From the NCBI GenBank assembly GCA_001247695.2, contig LGRX02003595.1, positions 62,001 to 126,000 of the forward strand: 64,000 nt of DNA, read 5' to 3'. The translations under genes and the position numbers were made by a program. This document shows, in pieces, positions 18,101 through 31,700 of the stretch (position 1 is its first letter; each line of letters begins with the position of its first letter). The notes under the pieces were generated by a model, which saw only the letters and a list, made by a program, of their open reading frames with translations, was not told the origin of the DNA and ran no database searches. Origin of the DNA: Cymbomonas tetramitiformis (Eukaryota; Chlorophyta; Pyramimonadophyceae; Pyramimonadales; Pyramimonadaceae).

Positions 18101-19762
18101 CTCTACGTGCAGGCACCTATGTCGGGGTGTACCTCACGGACTATGGCAATGAATATGGGATGCTGTCTCTGTACCCGGGGACATTCACCTTCAAGCACAT
18201 CGAGCAGACCGACTACCTTACGGCCTGGGCGCAGAATCTGTATGTGACGGGGAGCCCGTTGTATCCGACGGAGACCCTCGATGCCGATCCCTTTGGCCCA
18301 ACATACTTGGTGAAGACTCTATCGGCGGGCGGAGCAGTGAATATCTCTAGGGCTGGGGACTACTACGTGGACGTGTCCACGGACTGGTACGCTGGGCCGA
18401 ACTATGAGATGAAGAATTTCTGGGTACAGCCGGCGGAAATGGACTTCAATCGCACTATCATGTCAACCGAGCCCTCCTACATCCGTGATGGGCAGGCGGA
18501 AATCCAGCTTATTGCTCGAGATATGTACGACAACCCACTCGGAGAGGATCCCTACCACGGCCTCTGGAATATGTCAGGATCCGCATACTTGGATCCGAAA
18601 TATATTTTCGTCGACATCTGCGAAGGTGGGCTCTGGATTCAAGGCCCGGCTCTGCGGCCCCCACGTGTATGAGCATGGTCTGCCTCGCGCTGGCCTCACA
18701 GTTGCCGGGGCGGCCCCCGCCCTGCCTGGAGCAGCCTCTGGTTGCCACACGCATCCAGTCCTCTCTCCTCCCACGGCAGTGGGCAGCAGTCGGCGGCCTG
18801 CGGGGAGCTCCCTTGGCCGCAGAGCTCCCTTGCCCTTGGGGCAGTCTCACTGGAAGCAGTCCTGCAGGGGGCGGCAGTGTCACAGGAGGCAGTCCTCAGG
18901 GGGGATGGGGGCAGTATCACAAGAGGCAGTCCTCCGGGGGGGGGGCCAGTGTCACAGGAGGCTCTGTCTTTGCTGTGAGAGCTCTCACGAGAGCGCGTCT
19001 GCCTTTGGGCTGCAGGTCAAGCCACCACGGACGAGGGGCAGTTCTGGCAAGAGATCTACGGCTCCGGCAGGCGGCGGCTTGCGCAGGACGCGGAGGCCCC
19101 CCTGAGTGAAGGCGCCTGCCAGAGCTACGTGCGGCAGCTCGACTCCGACCTCACCAAGGTGCCTGGGTCTCCATACCCCTCTCTGCTGCTTGAACCCTGC
19201 TCACCGCTGCAGAGCGCGGGAGGTGCACGGCGCGGCCCTGAGGGCTATCCATCCGCGCACAGGCGACTGCGCGTTCCTTGCACCTATGGGAATTGCGCCG
19301 GCCGCACTGAAGGTGCCCGTATTTGCGTATTTACGAGAGCGCTGGCCGCGTCCCCGGTGCCGATGCAACCGGGGGGAGCACTGTTCGCGCCGCAGGTGCC
19401 CGAATAGTCTCACACGGGGAAAGAGGCTGCCTGTGGCCGCATGAGCCGTTCACTGATCCATACGCATATAGCGCTGGCGGGCGCCTTGATTGCTTTGTGC
19501 TTGGGGTGGGCTGCCGGCGGCTGCAGACGTCCACAGCGTTTTGCGAGAACTACATCGCCTTCGCGCAAGGGCAGTGCTTCTGCCTCGAGGTGGTGCGCCA
19601 AGATCTCGTCGCCAAGTACAGCAAGGACTACCTCGACCAGCTCAACCCGCTGGGCTACGACTGCGGGATCTCGCACGTGGAGTGCATCTCCGAGACCGAC
19701 TTCTGCCCTGCCACCGGGCTCACCACCACCGTGACCCTGGACGTGGCGAACGGCGTCTACAG
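15197..19762 (+). CDS. giant gene, exons 1-6: signal peptide and Cys-rich modules
   Basis: Exons read as 15197-15697, about 16347-16762 (start could be 16374), 17736-17779, 18113-18625, 19016-19158 and 19527-19762. ATG 15197 is followed by a hydrophobic stretch (residues about 13-33), a good signal peptide. Exon 1 has a Cys-rich module with CFC then paired Cys; exon 6 has a similar one (GQCFC...DCG...EC...FC). Exon 4 encodes filamin-like strands ending ARDMYDN. Exon 3 is only 44 bp; its phases (two bases before, one after) fit its neighbours exactly. Exon 5 carries GRRRLAQD, a dibasic motif. Confidence 0.72.
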
Positions 19763-22700
19763 GTGGCGTCACCAGCACCCAAGCATACTTCCGCACGCTG
19801 CTGCCTCGAGAGGGCGACAGCTTCACCCTGATTTTACATCAAATGGAAAGCAGCGCTCTGTTGGTGCACGGTGCAAGGAGTCGCGATGTCCACAACTGAG
19901 TTGAGTGCATGTCCACGGTGACTTTAGCTGAGTGAGCTGTTGGTGACAGAGGTGGCCGCGGGTGACGCGCGGAGCCACGTGGCATGGTGCGACGTGGAGT
20001 TGCGCGTGGCGCTGGGAGCTGTGCACGGTGCAGGGATGAGCGCCTCTCACCGGGAGATGCGCGGGGGAGGCGGCGCGCAGGGGCCAATACAACACCACCG
20101 CGCCGGGCACGTACAGTGTGGCGGTCTTTGGGAGCTCCGTACTCGCCACGCCCGTCTCCCCACGCCCGCCCCCTCCTCCGACTCCCAGGCCGCCTCCGAT
20201 CCCTCTGCCGCCACCTTCTCCCAGGTGGGGCAGCAGCTCCCCTCGGCACCTCCCGCTTCCCTTCCCGGCCCCCACAGCCGCCCTCGCCTCGGGTTCGACG
20301 GTGCCGAGGGCTTTGTTGGTCTGAGGCGGCGCTTGTGTACTTCGGGTCGCCCGGCGGCGAGTGACCCCGGGAAACTGGGACGGAAAGGTTGGAGCTCGCC
20401 AGCCTTGGCAAGTGACCCCGGAAACTGGGACGGAAAGGTTGGAGCTCGCCGGCCTGTTGGCAAGTGACCCTCGGGAAACTGGGACGGAAAGGTTGGAGCT
20501 CACGCCCGTTAGCAAGTGACCCCAGGAAACTGGGACGGAAAGGTTGGAGCTCACCGGCCTGTTGGCAAGTGACCCCGAAACTGGGACGGCAAGGCTGGAG
20601 CTCGCCGGCCCGTTCGCAAGTGACCCCGGGAAACTGGGACGGAAAGGTTGGAGCTCGCCAGCCCGTTGGCAAGTGACCCCGGGAAACTGGGACGGAAAGG
20701 TTGGAGCTCGCCAGCCCGTTGGCAAGTGACCCCGGGAAACTGGGACGGAAAGGTTGGAGCTCACCGGCCCGTTGGCAAGTGACCCTGGAAACTGGGACGG
20801 CAAGGTTGGAGCTCGCGGCCCGTTCGCAAGTGACCCGCGGGAAACTGGGACGGAAAGGTTGGAGCTCGCCAGCCCGTTGGCAAGTGACCCCGGGAAACTG
20901 GGACGGAAAGGTTGGAGCTCGCCAGCCCGTTGGCACGCCGTCTCGGATTGCTGAGCCCCTTTTGGAAAAGAAGCTGAAGCCTGTGTTTTCCTGGGAAATC
21001 TTCTAGCGTGGGTTGCACGTCTCCGGGGTGTTTCCGGGCCCCGCGCGGGGGCACTGCGATGTCGTGGTAACAGCGGGACTTGCGTGCTCCGCTGATTACG
21101 TTTGCCCTTCCCTGCGTTTCCCGCCCTCCCCATCGCTCTTACACGCTGGATGGTTACAGCTCACCTCCGCCATCTCCCCTCCACCTCCGTTTCTACCCCC
21201 TAACCCTCCCCCCGCCTTCCCCGCCTCCGTGTCCACCTTCCCTGGGTCCGCCGCTCCGTGCCCACTGCCTCCACCAAATCCTGGACCCCCTCCACCTCCC
21301 CCTCTGCCACCGCCACGACCGCCTCCACCCCCGAGCCCCCCACCACCAAACCCGCCCCCGGCACCCCCAGGCAGACGCCACCTACAGGAGGTGGCCATCC
21401 CTGTTTACACGCAGCTTAACGCATCATACAGCGTCGTGCGCCCAGGCGACCCGCAGGTTAACCCCCCATGCACCCTGGACCCGCCTGCTGCCCTGGTGGA
21501 GGGCTTCACAGACTATTCCGCAACGCAGCCTGTCAGAACCAATGCCCACAACTCGCCGCATGGACGCATTCCCACCCGTACAATCCTACCCCTGCGTTGT
21601 ATTGAGGATCACACGCCGCATCAGCACCACCCTTACAGCCAAAGAGTGGCGTGGGAGTGGCCAAAGGCACCTGGACGCACCGCATGTCCCCCTGTTTTTT
21701 TCCGAGTGATTTACACAGTGCAGCACAGCGCCGGCGGGCTGCACACTCCCGGCTGCTGACGAGTGTCTGATGACGACGATCCAGGTCGTATGACTCATGA
21801 GTGCCTCTGACCCCCCCCCAGTATCTGGTGAGCCCGGCGGATGCACGTGCTCCAGGTGGTATGACTCATGCGTGCCTCTGACCCCCCAGTATCTGGTGAG
21901 CCCGGCGGATTTGCCCCAGGTGGTATGACTCATGAGTGCCTCTGACCCCCCAGTATCTGGTGAGCCCGGCGGATGCACGCGCGTGGGCTGGCGGCACTGC
22001 GATATCGCGGCTGAGGCTGCCACGCCGGTACTCACGCCACTTCTGCTTTGCTGGTTGGGGGTATGGGGGAGGGGGCTGGGGTGTGGCAGGGCGAGGCGTC
22101 CGTGCTGGGCCCCATGGAGAGCCCCCAGCTGACGGCCAAAGAGAGCAGCCGCGTGGACATCAGCCTGGTGGACTCGGATGGTAACACCAAGGTGCGTGCT
22201 ACGCGTAGGGGCACTCCACCTCCACAGGCGGGACGCGGTCAACCTATAGGCCGGGACGCGGTCAACCTATAGGCCGCCCCCAAATCTGTTCGGCTTTTTG
22301 CTTGCAGGGGTCCGAGCACCCCTACCAGAGCCTAAGACCCTAGTATACAATTCATGGGGACGTGCGGTGCAGTGTCAAATTAGAATCGACTTCCCCTCCT
22401 GGCTTGTGGCTTAGACTCTAGCCTGCCCCCTGTTCACCCTGCCTCTCATCTCTTTCCCTTACTCTCCCTGCCTTCCTCCTTTGCTTGATCAACCTCCTCC
22501 TTTGCTTGATCAACCTCCTCCTTTGCTTGATCAACCTCCTCCTTTACTCTCCCTGCTTACTCCCTTTGTTCATTCAACCCGACATTGCCCCTTGATACAC
22601 AGGTTCAGCTATGCCCCTTGATACACAGGTTCAGCTATAGGCTTCTTCTCCTCTGACCACTTTGCCTTGTTCCTTGTTCCTTGCTCTTTGATCTTTGGTC

Positions 22701-25700
22701 CTTGGTCCTTGCGCTAGGATAGGTGGGCGGGAGTCCTCCTCCTCCCCCCACCGCCTGCCCATCGATGTTGTGGCGCGAAGTTGGAATTCGGCGCATGGAA
22801 GGCAGGAGAGAGCTGGGGCAGGAGCCCCGGGGGGGCTGACACGTGACGGGCGCGGCGAGAGGGTGGACAGTATGCGGGTGGTGACGCGTTTCTGGTCATC
22901 CCAATGGTGCGCGAGGCGCCTGCGGGCTCGCAGCTCGCGCGCGGCTACTCCACGCCGATGTGGCAGAAGGACACCATCTACGCGCAGTCCGACCACGAGT
23001 TCGTGGACATCTTCTACAACGGCTCTCTCGTCTCAGACCGGCTCACTGGCACTTACGACATCTACCTGCAGGCGACCGTGCCCGGCTCCTACTCCGTGGA
23101 TGGTGCGTCCTTCACTCCCGCGCCCGGCGGTGGCCTCGAGTGGGCCCTCCGTCGATGAGCACAGGCCTTGAGCGACCTCCGCGGCGTCTCGACACCTGGC
23201 GCTTCCTCAGTGACGCTGCCCTGGCCTGTGCGCATCCCGGGTCATGCCATCGACCCTCCGCGACGCCTCCCTTCCCACGGAGCCCTGAACCCCTGGACGG
23301 CCTGGCGCCGCCGTGCAAGAGGACTGCGGCATCGCATTGGCAGTCGCTACCCTCCAGGGGAGTCAACACATGGGCATATACTATATATGGGCAGCTGCCT
23401 GCTCACCTCCAGTGAAGGCCTTGCATTGGCAGTCGCGGCGTCCTTGGTGCCGGCGCCCAGATGCTCCAGTCAGAAACGTAGGGCAAGGCGAGGGGGGCTC
23501 GCTAAGAGTTTACGGGGGGAGCTCTTGCGTGCAGTGCACATAGCCGCAGACGGCTGCGACTACCGGCAGTATGTGGAGGACACGGAGCAGGCCCGCCCCA
23601 CCGCCGCGTGCAGCCTTCAGCTTGTGGGGCGCGGTGCGTGGGCCCGCCGCCTGCCTGCCCGGATAACCCAGACACTGAGGGGGCGGGGGGAGAGGAGGGC
23701 ATGCACCATTTCGTGGCGGGTGCGGTACGGGGGAGCATCTCAAGCCCCGGCCGCGGGGAGGGGTTGGGAAGGGGTTGAGGAGGGGTTGAGGAGGGGTGGC
23801 GGTGATGGGGCTCAAGCAGGCGTGGTGGAAGTGATCCCGGCGCGCATCTCGTGGCGGTCGGAGCTGTCGTGGGAGTGCGTGGAGGACTCCGATGGATACT
23901 GCTGGTATACGTCGCTCACGGAGCAGTATCTCACGCTGACTGCCTATGACGAGTTTGGCAACCGCATCTCCTCTGGTTCAGCCCTCCCCCCTTATTGCTC
24001 CAGCAATCGGCGTCCCCTCTCCCCTTATTGATCCAGCGATCGTCATTCCCCTCCCCTTATTGCTCCAGCGGTCATCCCCCTCCCCTTATTGCTCCAGCAG
24101 TCGTCATCCCCTCCCCCGTATTGCTCCAGCAGTCGGCATGCTCCAGCAGTCGGCATCCCCCCCCGTATTGCTCCAGCAGTCGGCATCCTCCCAGCGCGGT
24201 CGGCATCCCCCTCCCCCTTATTGCTCCAGCGGTCATCCCCCTCCCCCTTATTGCTCCAGCAGTCGGTGTTCCCCTCCCCTTATTGCTCCAGCAGTCGGCA
24301 TCCCCCTCCCCCCTTATTGTTCCAGCATTCGGCGTTCTGTGTGTTTTTGACTTGAACGCTGGGGCGAGTTGCAATCGGAGGCTGACGGTGGGCCGAGGCG
24401 GATGGATTGGCGGGAGGCGCGGCGCGCAGGGGGTGAGGAGGACCACGTCGGCCTCCAGGTGGTGCAGGGGGCGAGCGACATCTCCTCCGGTGGCTGTATG
24501 GCCTCCGCCTATACCTATGTTGCAGAAGCGGAGGGGGTGCCACATCAGGCGTGCCTGACGCAGCTGGACAGTGTCATCGAGCTGTGCGTCTCCGGGGACC
24601 TGCAGGGCTGCTGCGACCTGGTGCCAACGCTGTGGGCCACGTATGCTGACGACGGCAGCGTTTGCATCTGCAACAGTGATTTTGCCACGTACCCGAACGT
24701 GCAGGTAAGATGCGCGCACCATCTCGCATATGGCCGCACCAATCGAGGCCGTCGGTGGCCGGGTAGATCGCGCCTCCAATGACCACAGACCTACCGCCCC
24801 GCCCTTGCACGCTCGGTCAACTGACATAACCTTCAGCAGAGTCATCACCTTCGTGGGCACTCGGTGACGTGTAGAGGCGGCGAGCGCTGCGGTGTCTGAG
24901 GCAGGATGGAGGGGGTGGGGGATGGTGGGGGAAAATCTCGGCAGACGTGGCTTAATTACTACACAGGGTATTGCCAGGGAGTGACGCACCAATGCCTCTA
25001 CCTGGATGGCGGCGCGGGCGCGCGGCGGCGCTCGCTACGGGATGCCGGAGACTCGGAGCCTCGGGGAGAGAGAGACCTGACGGAGATGTCGCAGGAGCGG
25101 CGAACGCTGTTACAGGGGACCCCCTACTGCCCTAGCTATCCGGTGGTAGTGACGGACCGCGCCGACGGCACCTACTATCTTCGCATCAACGCACCCGCCG
25201 TGTCTGCTGCGTACCGCCTCGAGGCGGTGCTGAATAGCACGGACAGCGAGCTGCAGGTGGCGCCGGTGGGCAAGCACCAGTTCAACGTGGTCCAGGGCAT
25301 CGCCAATGCCACGACCACGTATTCCCGCGTGGAGCCGTCGTACACCCCAACCACGGCAGTGATCTACATCGAGGCGCGGGACACCTTCGGCCAGGAGGCG
25401 GTGGGCGGGGAGAACATCATGGCTCTGGTCGAGGGCGAGACCTTCTACGGGCAAGAAGACTGCGATAAGCCGCCCTATGAGAGCGGGTGTGGCGACTACC
25501 GCATCGAACTCCCAAAGCTTTACGTCGCCAAAACCTACATCTACTACCTGTGGTTCAAGGATGAGCTCATCGAGGAAGCCTCCTTCGTGGTGTGTGTGGG
25601 ACCATTCCTCATTCCCTGCCTGGCGCAGACGTCACGCAGCCCGCACGGCACACACGGCGGCGGGGTTAGCTCACGTTAGGTTCTCCTGGAGGACTGGCGC

Positions 25701-28700
25701 CCATACATGGCGCGAATACCCCGGGGCATGCCATGTGTGTTGCGCGGCCAGCTTTTGGAAGATGCCGATGTGGGGAGAGAAGATGCCAATGTGGGGAGTA
25801 AGATGCTAATGCGGGGAGAGAAGATGCCAATGTGGGGAGAGAAGATGCCAGTGTGGGGAGAAGGTGCCAATGTGGGGAGAAGATGCCAATGTGGGAGAGA
25901 AGATGCTAGTGCAGGGAGAGAAGATGCCAATGCGGGGAGAGAAGATGCCAATGTGCCAATGCGGGGAGAGAAGATGCCAATGTGGGAGAGAAGATGCTAG
26001 TGCGGGGTGAGAAGATGCCAATGCGGGGAGAGAAGATGCCAATGTGGGGAAGGCCTCTTTTCCCGATTTCCAAGGCTGGTCTGTAATCGCGCGGGCCACA
26101 ATTGTGAGAGGTGAGGAGTGCCATTGGATTGGGGGGCTGCCGGCAGATCTTACCCGGGCCTGCGCGCATGAACACCACCGTGGAGCAGCTGGAGGCGACG
26201 TACACCGCCGGGGAGCGCGGCGAGTGCTACATCCAGGCGCGCGACTGGTGGCACAATCCGCTCACCGTCGGCGGGGATAGCTTCCAGGTGGTGGTTCTCC
26301 CGGCTGGGCTGGACAGTGCGGTGCCCACCGAGGTGATCGACCTTCACAGCGGCCTGTACCTGGTCTACGTCGACCTCCTGAGCCAGCCCAACATTAAATA
26401 CACCTTGACCTCATCCATCCAGATCGCCTTCTATAGCAGGTATCTCCCCACCCTGGACGGTCCTGACCCCCCTACGTGCCTCCCCCCAGCATCATCCCAG
26501 CTTCCGCTGCTGCTGGTGCCTGCCTGCGCCCAGCCTGTGCGCTGCCTGGTGCCCGGTAGGGTAGGCCACGTTCCACCCAGGCCGTGCGTCTTTAGGGTTT
26601 TAGGGTCGCGCAGGTAGCTGGGGGGTTGGGAGGTGGGTTACACTACGGACTGCTACTGCGCACAAGTTGGCGGAGCAGGCATAAGGCGAGGCTGGTGGTG
26701 GTGGTGCGGTCTCAAGGGGGCGGGGTTGGTGGTGGTGGTGGTGGTGCGGTCTCAAGGGGGCGGGGTGGTGGTGGTGGTGCGGTCTCAAGGGGGCGGGGGT
26801 GGGGACGGGGTGGCGCGCAGCACTTATGAGACGGATGAGCTGGGGTACCTGACATACGTCACGGAGACGGATCTGCGGTTCGTGGAGCTGCTGGACCAGC
26901 CCCTCGCCTTCTCGTCCACATCGGGCTTGTTGGCGGCGGACTGCTACCAGGTGGGTGGCGGGCTGATCGGTCGCGGGTACACCACGGCAGGCGAGACGAA
27001 TCAGGTGTCGGTGTACTTCAAGCCGGGAGGGGCGTGCGGGGACGCCCCCCTGCAGCCGGAGCCCTTCGAGGTGGCCTGGTCGCTGTACCCGGGGCCCTTC
27101 GAAGCGCTCGAGGAGACCCCCCGCGAGTACATCTCCTGCAGCGCCCCAGTCGGCACCTACGAGGCCTCTGACGGCACCGAGTGCGTGCTACGCTTTGCCG
27201 AGGACGTGAAGCAGTTCTACTACCTGCGCGTCGAGCTCTACGGGGTGCTCGTGGGCTGCGATGGGGCCCCTGACTGTGTCAACCCCTACTACCTGCAGGT
27301 CAGCTCGCCACCGCAATCCCGGCGCCTGAATCGTGATCCGGTCCCACCTGCCCGCCTCCTCCTACAGACCTGCTTGCCGGGGCCGCCAACGGGGGCCTGC
27401 CTCACCTCGCCACCTGCCTGCTTCCTCCTACAGACCTGCTTGCCGGGGGCGCCAACGGGGGCCTGCCTCACCTCGCCACCTGGCACTGGCTGGGCTCTTG
27501 GTGGCGCTTCCATCCGTGGGCAACAGTGACTCTGGAGCCCCACTTGCGGACCTGTTGGGAGCGGTAGGTATCGGAGAGGCATGCTGGGGGGGAGCGCCGG
27601 GGTTTACGGCCATGGGCGGGGGCAGCGCTGGCCATCGCGCCGGGGTTTGGAGGCCTAGGAAGCGGATTTTAAAACCCTAAAAGCCCTAGCGTGACTGCAT
27701 TGCGTGTCTGTATGGCCCGCCTTCGCCTGTGCAGCAGCAGCATCGAAATTCAAGCCATCGGCTACCGGGGGAAGCGCTGACGCTCATGGATGACGGAGTC
27801 ACCCACCGGAGCTGCGGTCCGATGGTGAAGGCGGGAATGACGCGCTCCGCCCTGCGGTGATGCCAGGTGTTTGCGCACACGCCCTCCGTCGAGCGGTCCT
27901 GGGTGGAGATGGCGGCGACGTACACGATGACCGCAGGGAGGCGTACCGACGAGGGCTTGCCCATCACAGTGTATCTGGAGGACAGCTTCGGGAACAAGGT
28001 GGAGCCCGCGGAGGAGGTCGAGGTTCTCTGGACGGGGCCGGCTGTTACCTTCTCCAGCAACCAGACGGCAGATATCCTGGCGACGGTGGAGTACTCCGGC
28101 ACCCCTGGCCGATTCACGGCGTACTCCAGCGATCTGCTCCGCGCCACCACCTACACCGTGGTAGCCTCCTACTACGTCCCTGACAGCGACACCACGGTTC
28201 TCATCGGCCGGTGCGCCTCCCGCTCCGCCCCCTCCTCCCGGTCTCCCCTCTCACTTTGGGGACTCTGAGGGGCGCCCCTATCAAGCGCCCTCTGCATTTC
28301 GGAGCCCGATGGAGGTGAGCGCGTGCCACCCCTTGGATTCGAGCAGATCCATCGGCCTGCAGAAGGTCTGCCTCCGTCCTCCCGGTGCCGCCCACAATAC
28401 TCTTAGTTGTAGTACAGCGGGAGTATCAGGGTTCCAGACAAGCATCATAGCGCCCAGGCTATGCTGATCCACTCCGTATCCGGGTTGGCAGGTTCCCAGC
28501 CACTCACTTGCCCCTCATTGGCCCCTCACTGGCCCCTCATGGACCCCTCACTGGCCCCTCATTGGCCATGGGCGCCGCCACTCGGCTGAATCTGGCATGG
28601 TGATTCTTAGTTGCATCCGGCATCGCGGCGCTCCGCTCAGTTATAAATTCTGAAAGGATCTCTGGGTGAAATTCGATGAGGCTTTCTGTATTCCTGATCG

Positions 28701-31700
28701 CTCGGGGCAAAGTGGCATCCCCCCACACGATCGACTTTGGGCAGAGCATGCGAGCGGATGTGATGATTTGGCCGTTGAGGATCTTGCAGCCGTGGGCAGC
28801 TGGGAGGCCTTTCTCATCACGGATGCATCGAGGGGTAGCCGGTATGCCCAGTCCTTCTCAGCGGGCGCCAGTTTATTCGGGCGGGAGCCGGGAGGATGGG
28901 GGGCGCGCTCTGCAGGTATGACGGCACTTACTCTTCGCACGTGACCGTGGTGCCTGCGGCGCGGGACCCGTATATGTACGTCTACAGCGGCACCGGGGTG
29001 GCGCAGACGGTGGCAGCGGCCACCAAGCTGGCGCTGCGCATCGACCTGCAGGATGCTTTTAACAACAGCGTGACCGCGCTGGAGGAGCTGAAGGAAGCGC
29101 GGGACCTGGGCGCGGTGTCGGTGCAATACATATCTGGCACGGACGCGGTGGCGGGCATCCAGATCGAGGTGATCGAGGAGCACCACCTGCTGGCGGAGTT
29201 CACCATCGACACCTCGGGCACCTACACAATCGCGTATGGGGAGACCGGGGAGATCGTAGGGGAGGTAGCCTACGCCGCGCAGTTCCCGATGTTGGTGGTC
29301 TCGGGGGCGCTCTCCGTCCCCCACACCTTCATCTTCGGCATTCAGGAGGACGCTGTGGCGGGGTCCGAGTGCGTGTTCAAGCTGCAGCTGCGGGACGCCG
29401 GCGAGAACGCCATCTCGCAGCGCCTCGAGGACGTGTTCTTCGACGAGACAATGCTGGTCGGCGTGCGCAGCGACGTGGTGATCCCGCTGAGCGAGCTCCG
29501 TGTGGAGTACCAGGGCTCCTCCATCTACTACGTGTATGCCAGCAACGCCGTGGCGGACGACTTCGAGATCCGTGTGGTGATGAACTATGTGGCGGTGCCG
29601 CGCTACCCGCTGCTCACGGTGCACGCCGCAGCGCCCGCCGGCTTCCACAGTACCGTGAACCTCGACCCGCTGGTCACCGCTACGGTCGGTGCACCCTTCC
29701 GGCTTGAGCTCACGGTGCGTGACCGCTACGCCAACGTGGTCCTCTCCGAGATGGCCCCTGCGGACGTGGCCCTCGGCGTTTACATCCGCAACCAGACTAG
29801 CCCCCCTCATGCAGCTTCAAGTGAACCCCTCCCTCCCTCCTGCCCTCCCTCCCCTCCCACCGTCTCGCCTTGCGGGTGGCGAGCGGCGCGAGAGAGGATC
29901 CCTGCTCCTCCGGCTGCCGCTAGTGCAGAGCTAGTGCAGGGCGGCGCTTATTTTGTGTCAGAACGAGCGGCTCAGAACATCGGCGTCATGTCAGAAATGG
30001 ACGGGTGATCTGCAATTGCAAGCGACCTGGCATGCGCTCCAATCTGCGACTTCGCGGAGGTTTAAAATATGGAAACTCGCAACCCCTCATCCGCCATGTT
30101 GTCCCATATGCCCCCTTTCCGCCCATCCGTGTGTCCTATGTGGCAGCCGCGTGAATGCCGAGGGGTGCTGTGCAGGAGCCGTTGGATGTGCGCTTCGAGG
30201 AGGGCGTGTACGGCGCGCTGTACAATCTGACGGCTGCAGGCGACGCCACGGTGCACGCGTCTGTGCTCGGCGACGTGCTTGCGGGTTCCCCCTTTGTGGC
30301 GGTGGTGAGCGCCGGGCCGGTGGACGCCGCGTCCTGCACCCTGGATGGCGCCGGCACTGTGGGGGGTATTGCGTTCCACGAGGCCCACATCACCATCACG
30401 GCACGGGACGTGTACGGCAATGTAAACACCCGTGGGGGGGACGCCATCCGGCTGCAGCTCCTGGGGCTCAGTGGCGATGTGGCGGTGGTGGGGCAGCTGG
30501 ACGACGACGGCATGTTCACCGGTCGCTACCTCGCCACCTACACCGCACGAGGTTCGTGGCCCGAGGCCCTGCGACCACCCACATCCTCGGGGGCTCTCCT
30601 GACGTCAGGAGCCCCGCGTGCCATCCGCTGCTCATTCTTTCATCAGCTTAGTAGCCTGCGGCCGCTGTCCCACTCCGTAACAGCTGAGTGCGTTCCGGTG
30701 GATCTCCTGGGGGGAGCGAGCCGCGCTTCATGTGCACTCGGAGCATGCAGGTGTGTTTGCAGACCCGGAGGGTGCGGGCTGAGGACGGTTGGGGTGGTGG
30801 GGTGCAGTTGCTGGGGCGGCGACTGTGTCCCTGACGCTGGAGTCGGCCGGGGAGGCGCACCTGGGCGGCGCCTCTGGGGGCGCGGCAAGCCCAATGGCTG
30901 TCACAGTGCATGCGAGCAACGCGGAGTTCAGCTCTGGACTATCCACGGCTTCCGGGCCAGGACTGTGGTATGCCTACGCGGGGGTGCCAACGGTGGTGGA
31001 GGTGGAGACCGTGGACGTGAACGGGGTCGCGCTGGTGGAAGAGCCTCGCAATGTGCAGCTCTTCTTAGAATACAACGCGGTTCCCTCGTCCCTTGGGCAG
31101 GGGGGTGCGGTGGAGAGCCTCGGACACGGCCGCTTCTCGATCACTTACTTCCTGACGGAGGCGGGCGTGTACACCCTCGAAGTGGTGGACTCGGAGATGG
31201 GGCGTCTAGGATCAGAGGGACTCTTCCCGGTGATCGTCACGGTAGGCCAGCAGCCGGCCAGAATGTGCCCAGCTTCTTCGGACGACGCCACGCCTGCCTC
31301 CACCGCATGCGCCATACATCTGCTGTCTCACGCGCTCGTCCTTTGAAGCCTCGCCTCCCAGCTGTGCTGTGTCTCACGCCCCCGCCGCTTGCAGGCATAT
31401 TGCACAGGCTTTTTTTGCATGGGATGCACTCGCAGTATGGTGTCTCACGCGGCCACGTTTTGTGCGCCATGATTCCACCTGACTCCACGTGGCGCCACTT
31501 CCGCCCAATATAGGGCTTGTATCTGGGTCGCCGGACGCATCGTTCAGTCCCTTCGGTTGCCGGCTCAATGCTACCAATGCGGAAGCCAACGGAGCGTCCG
31601 CATTGCAGTGAAATCTTGGGTGTGGATGGGCGCCGCTGGATGGACCGATTTGACAGGTGTACCCTGACCGCACCTCCCCAGAGACGTCATTCGTGGACGG

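Noticed and set aside
16789..18672. A 627-codon plus-strand open frame
   Set aside because: Most of it is two minisatellites in an intron; only 17736-17779 and 18113-18625 join in phase with neighbouring exons.
19823..21133. 436-codon minus-strand open frame
   Set aside because: Created by the 53-bp intronic array; predicted peptide is a monotonous repeat and lies antisense to supported exons.
28896..30008. Reading the long minus-strand frame 28641-29810 as a gene
   Set aside because: The plus strand of the same segment gives filamin-type repeats with in-phase splice joins; the minus frame is a GC-rich shadow rich in His and Arg.
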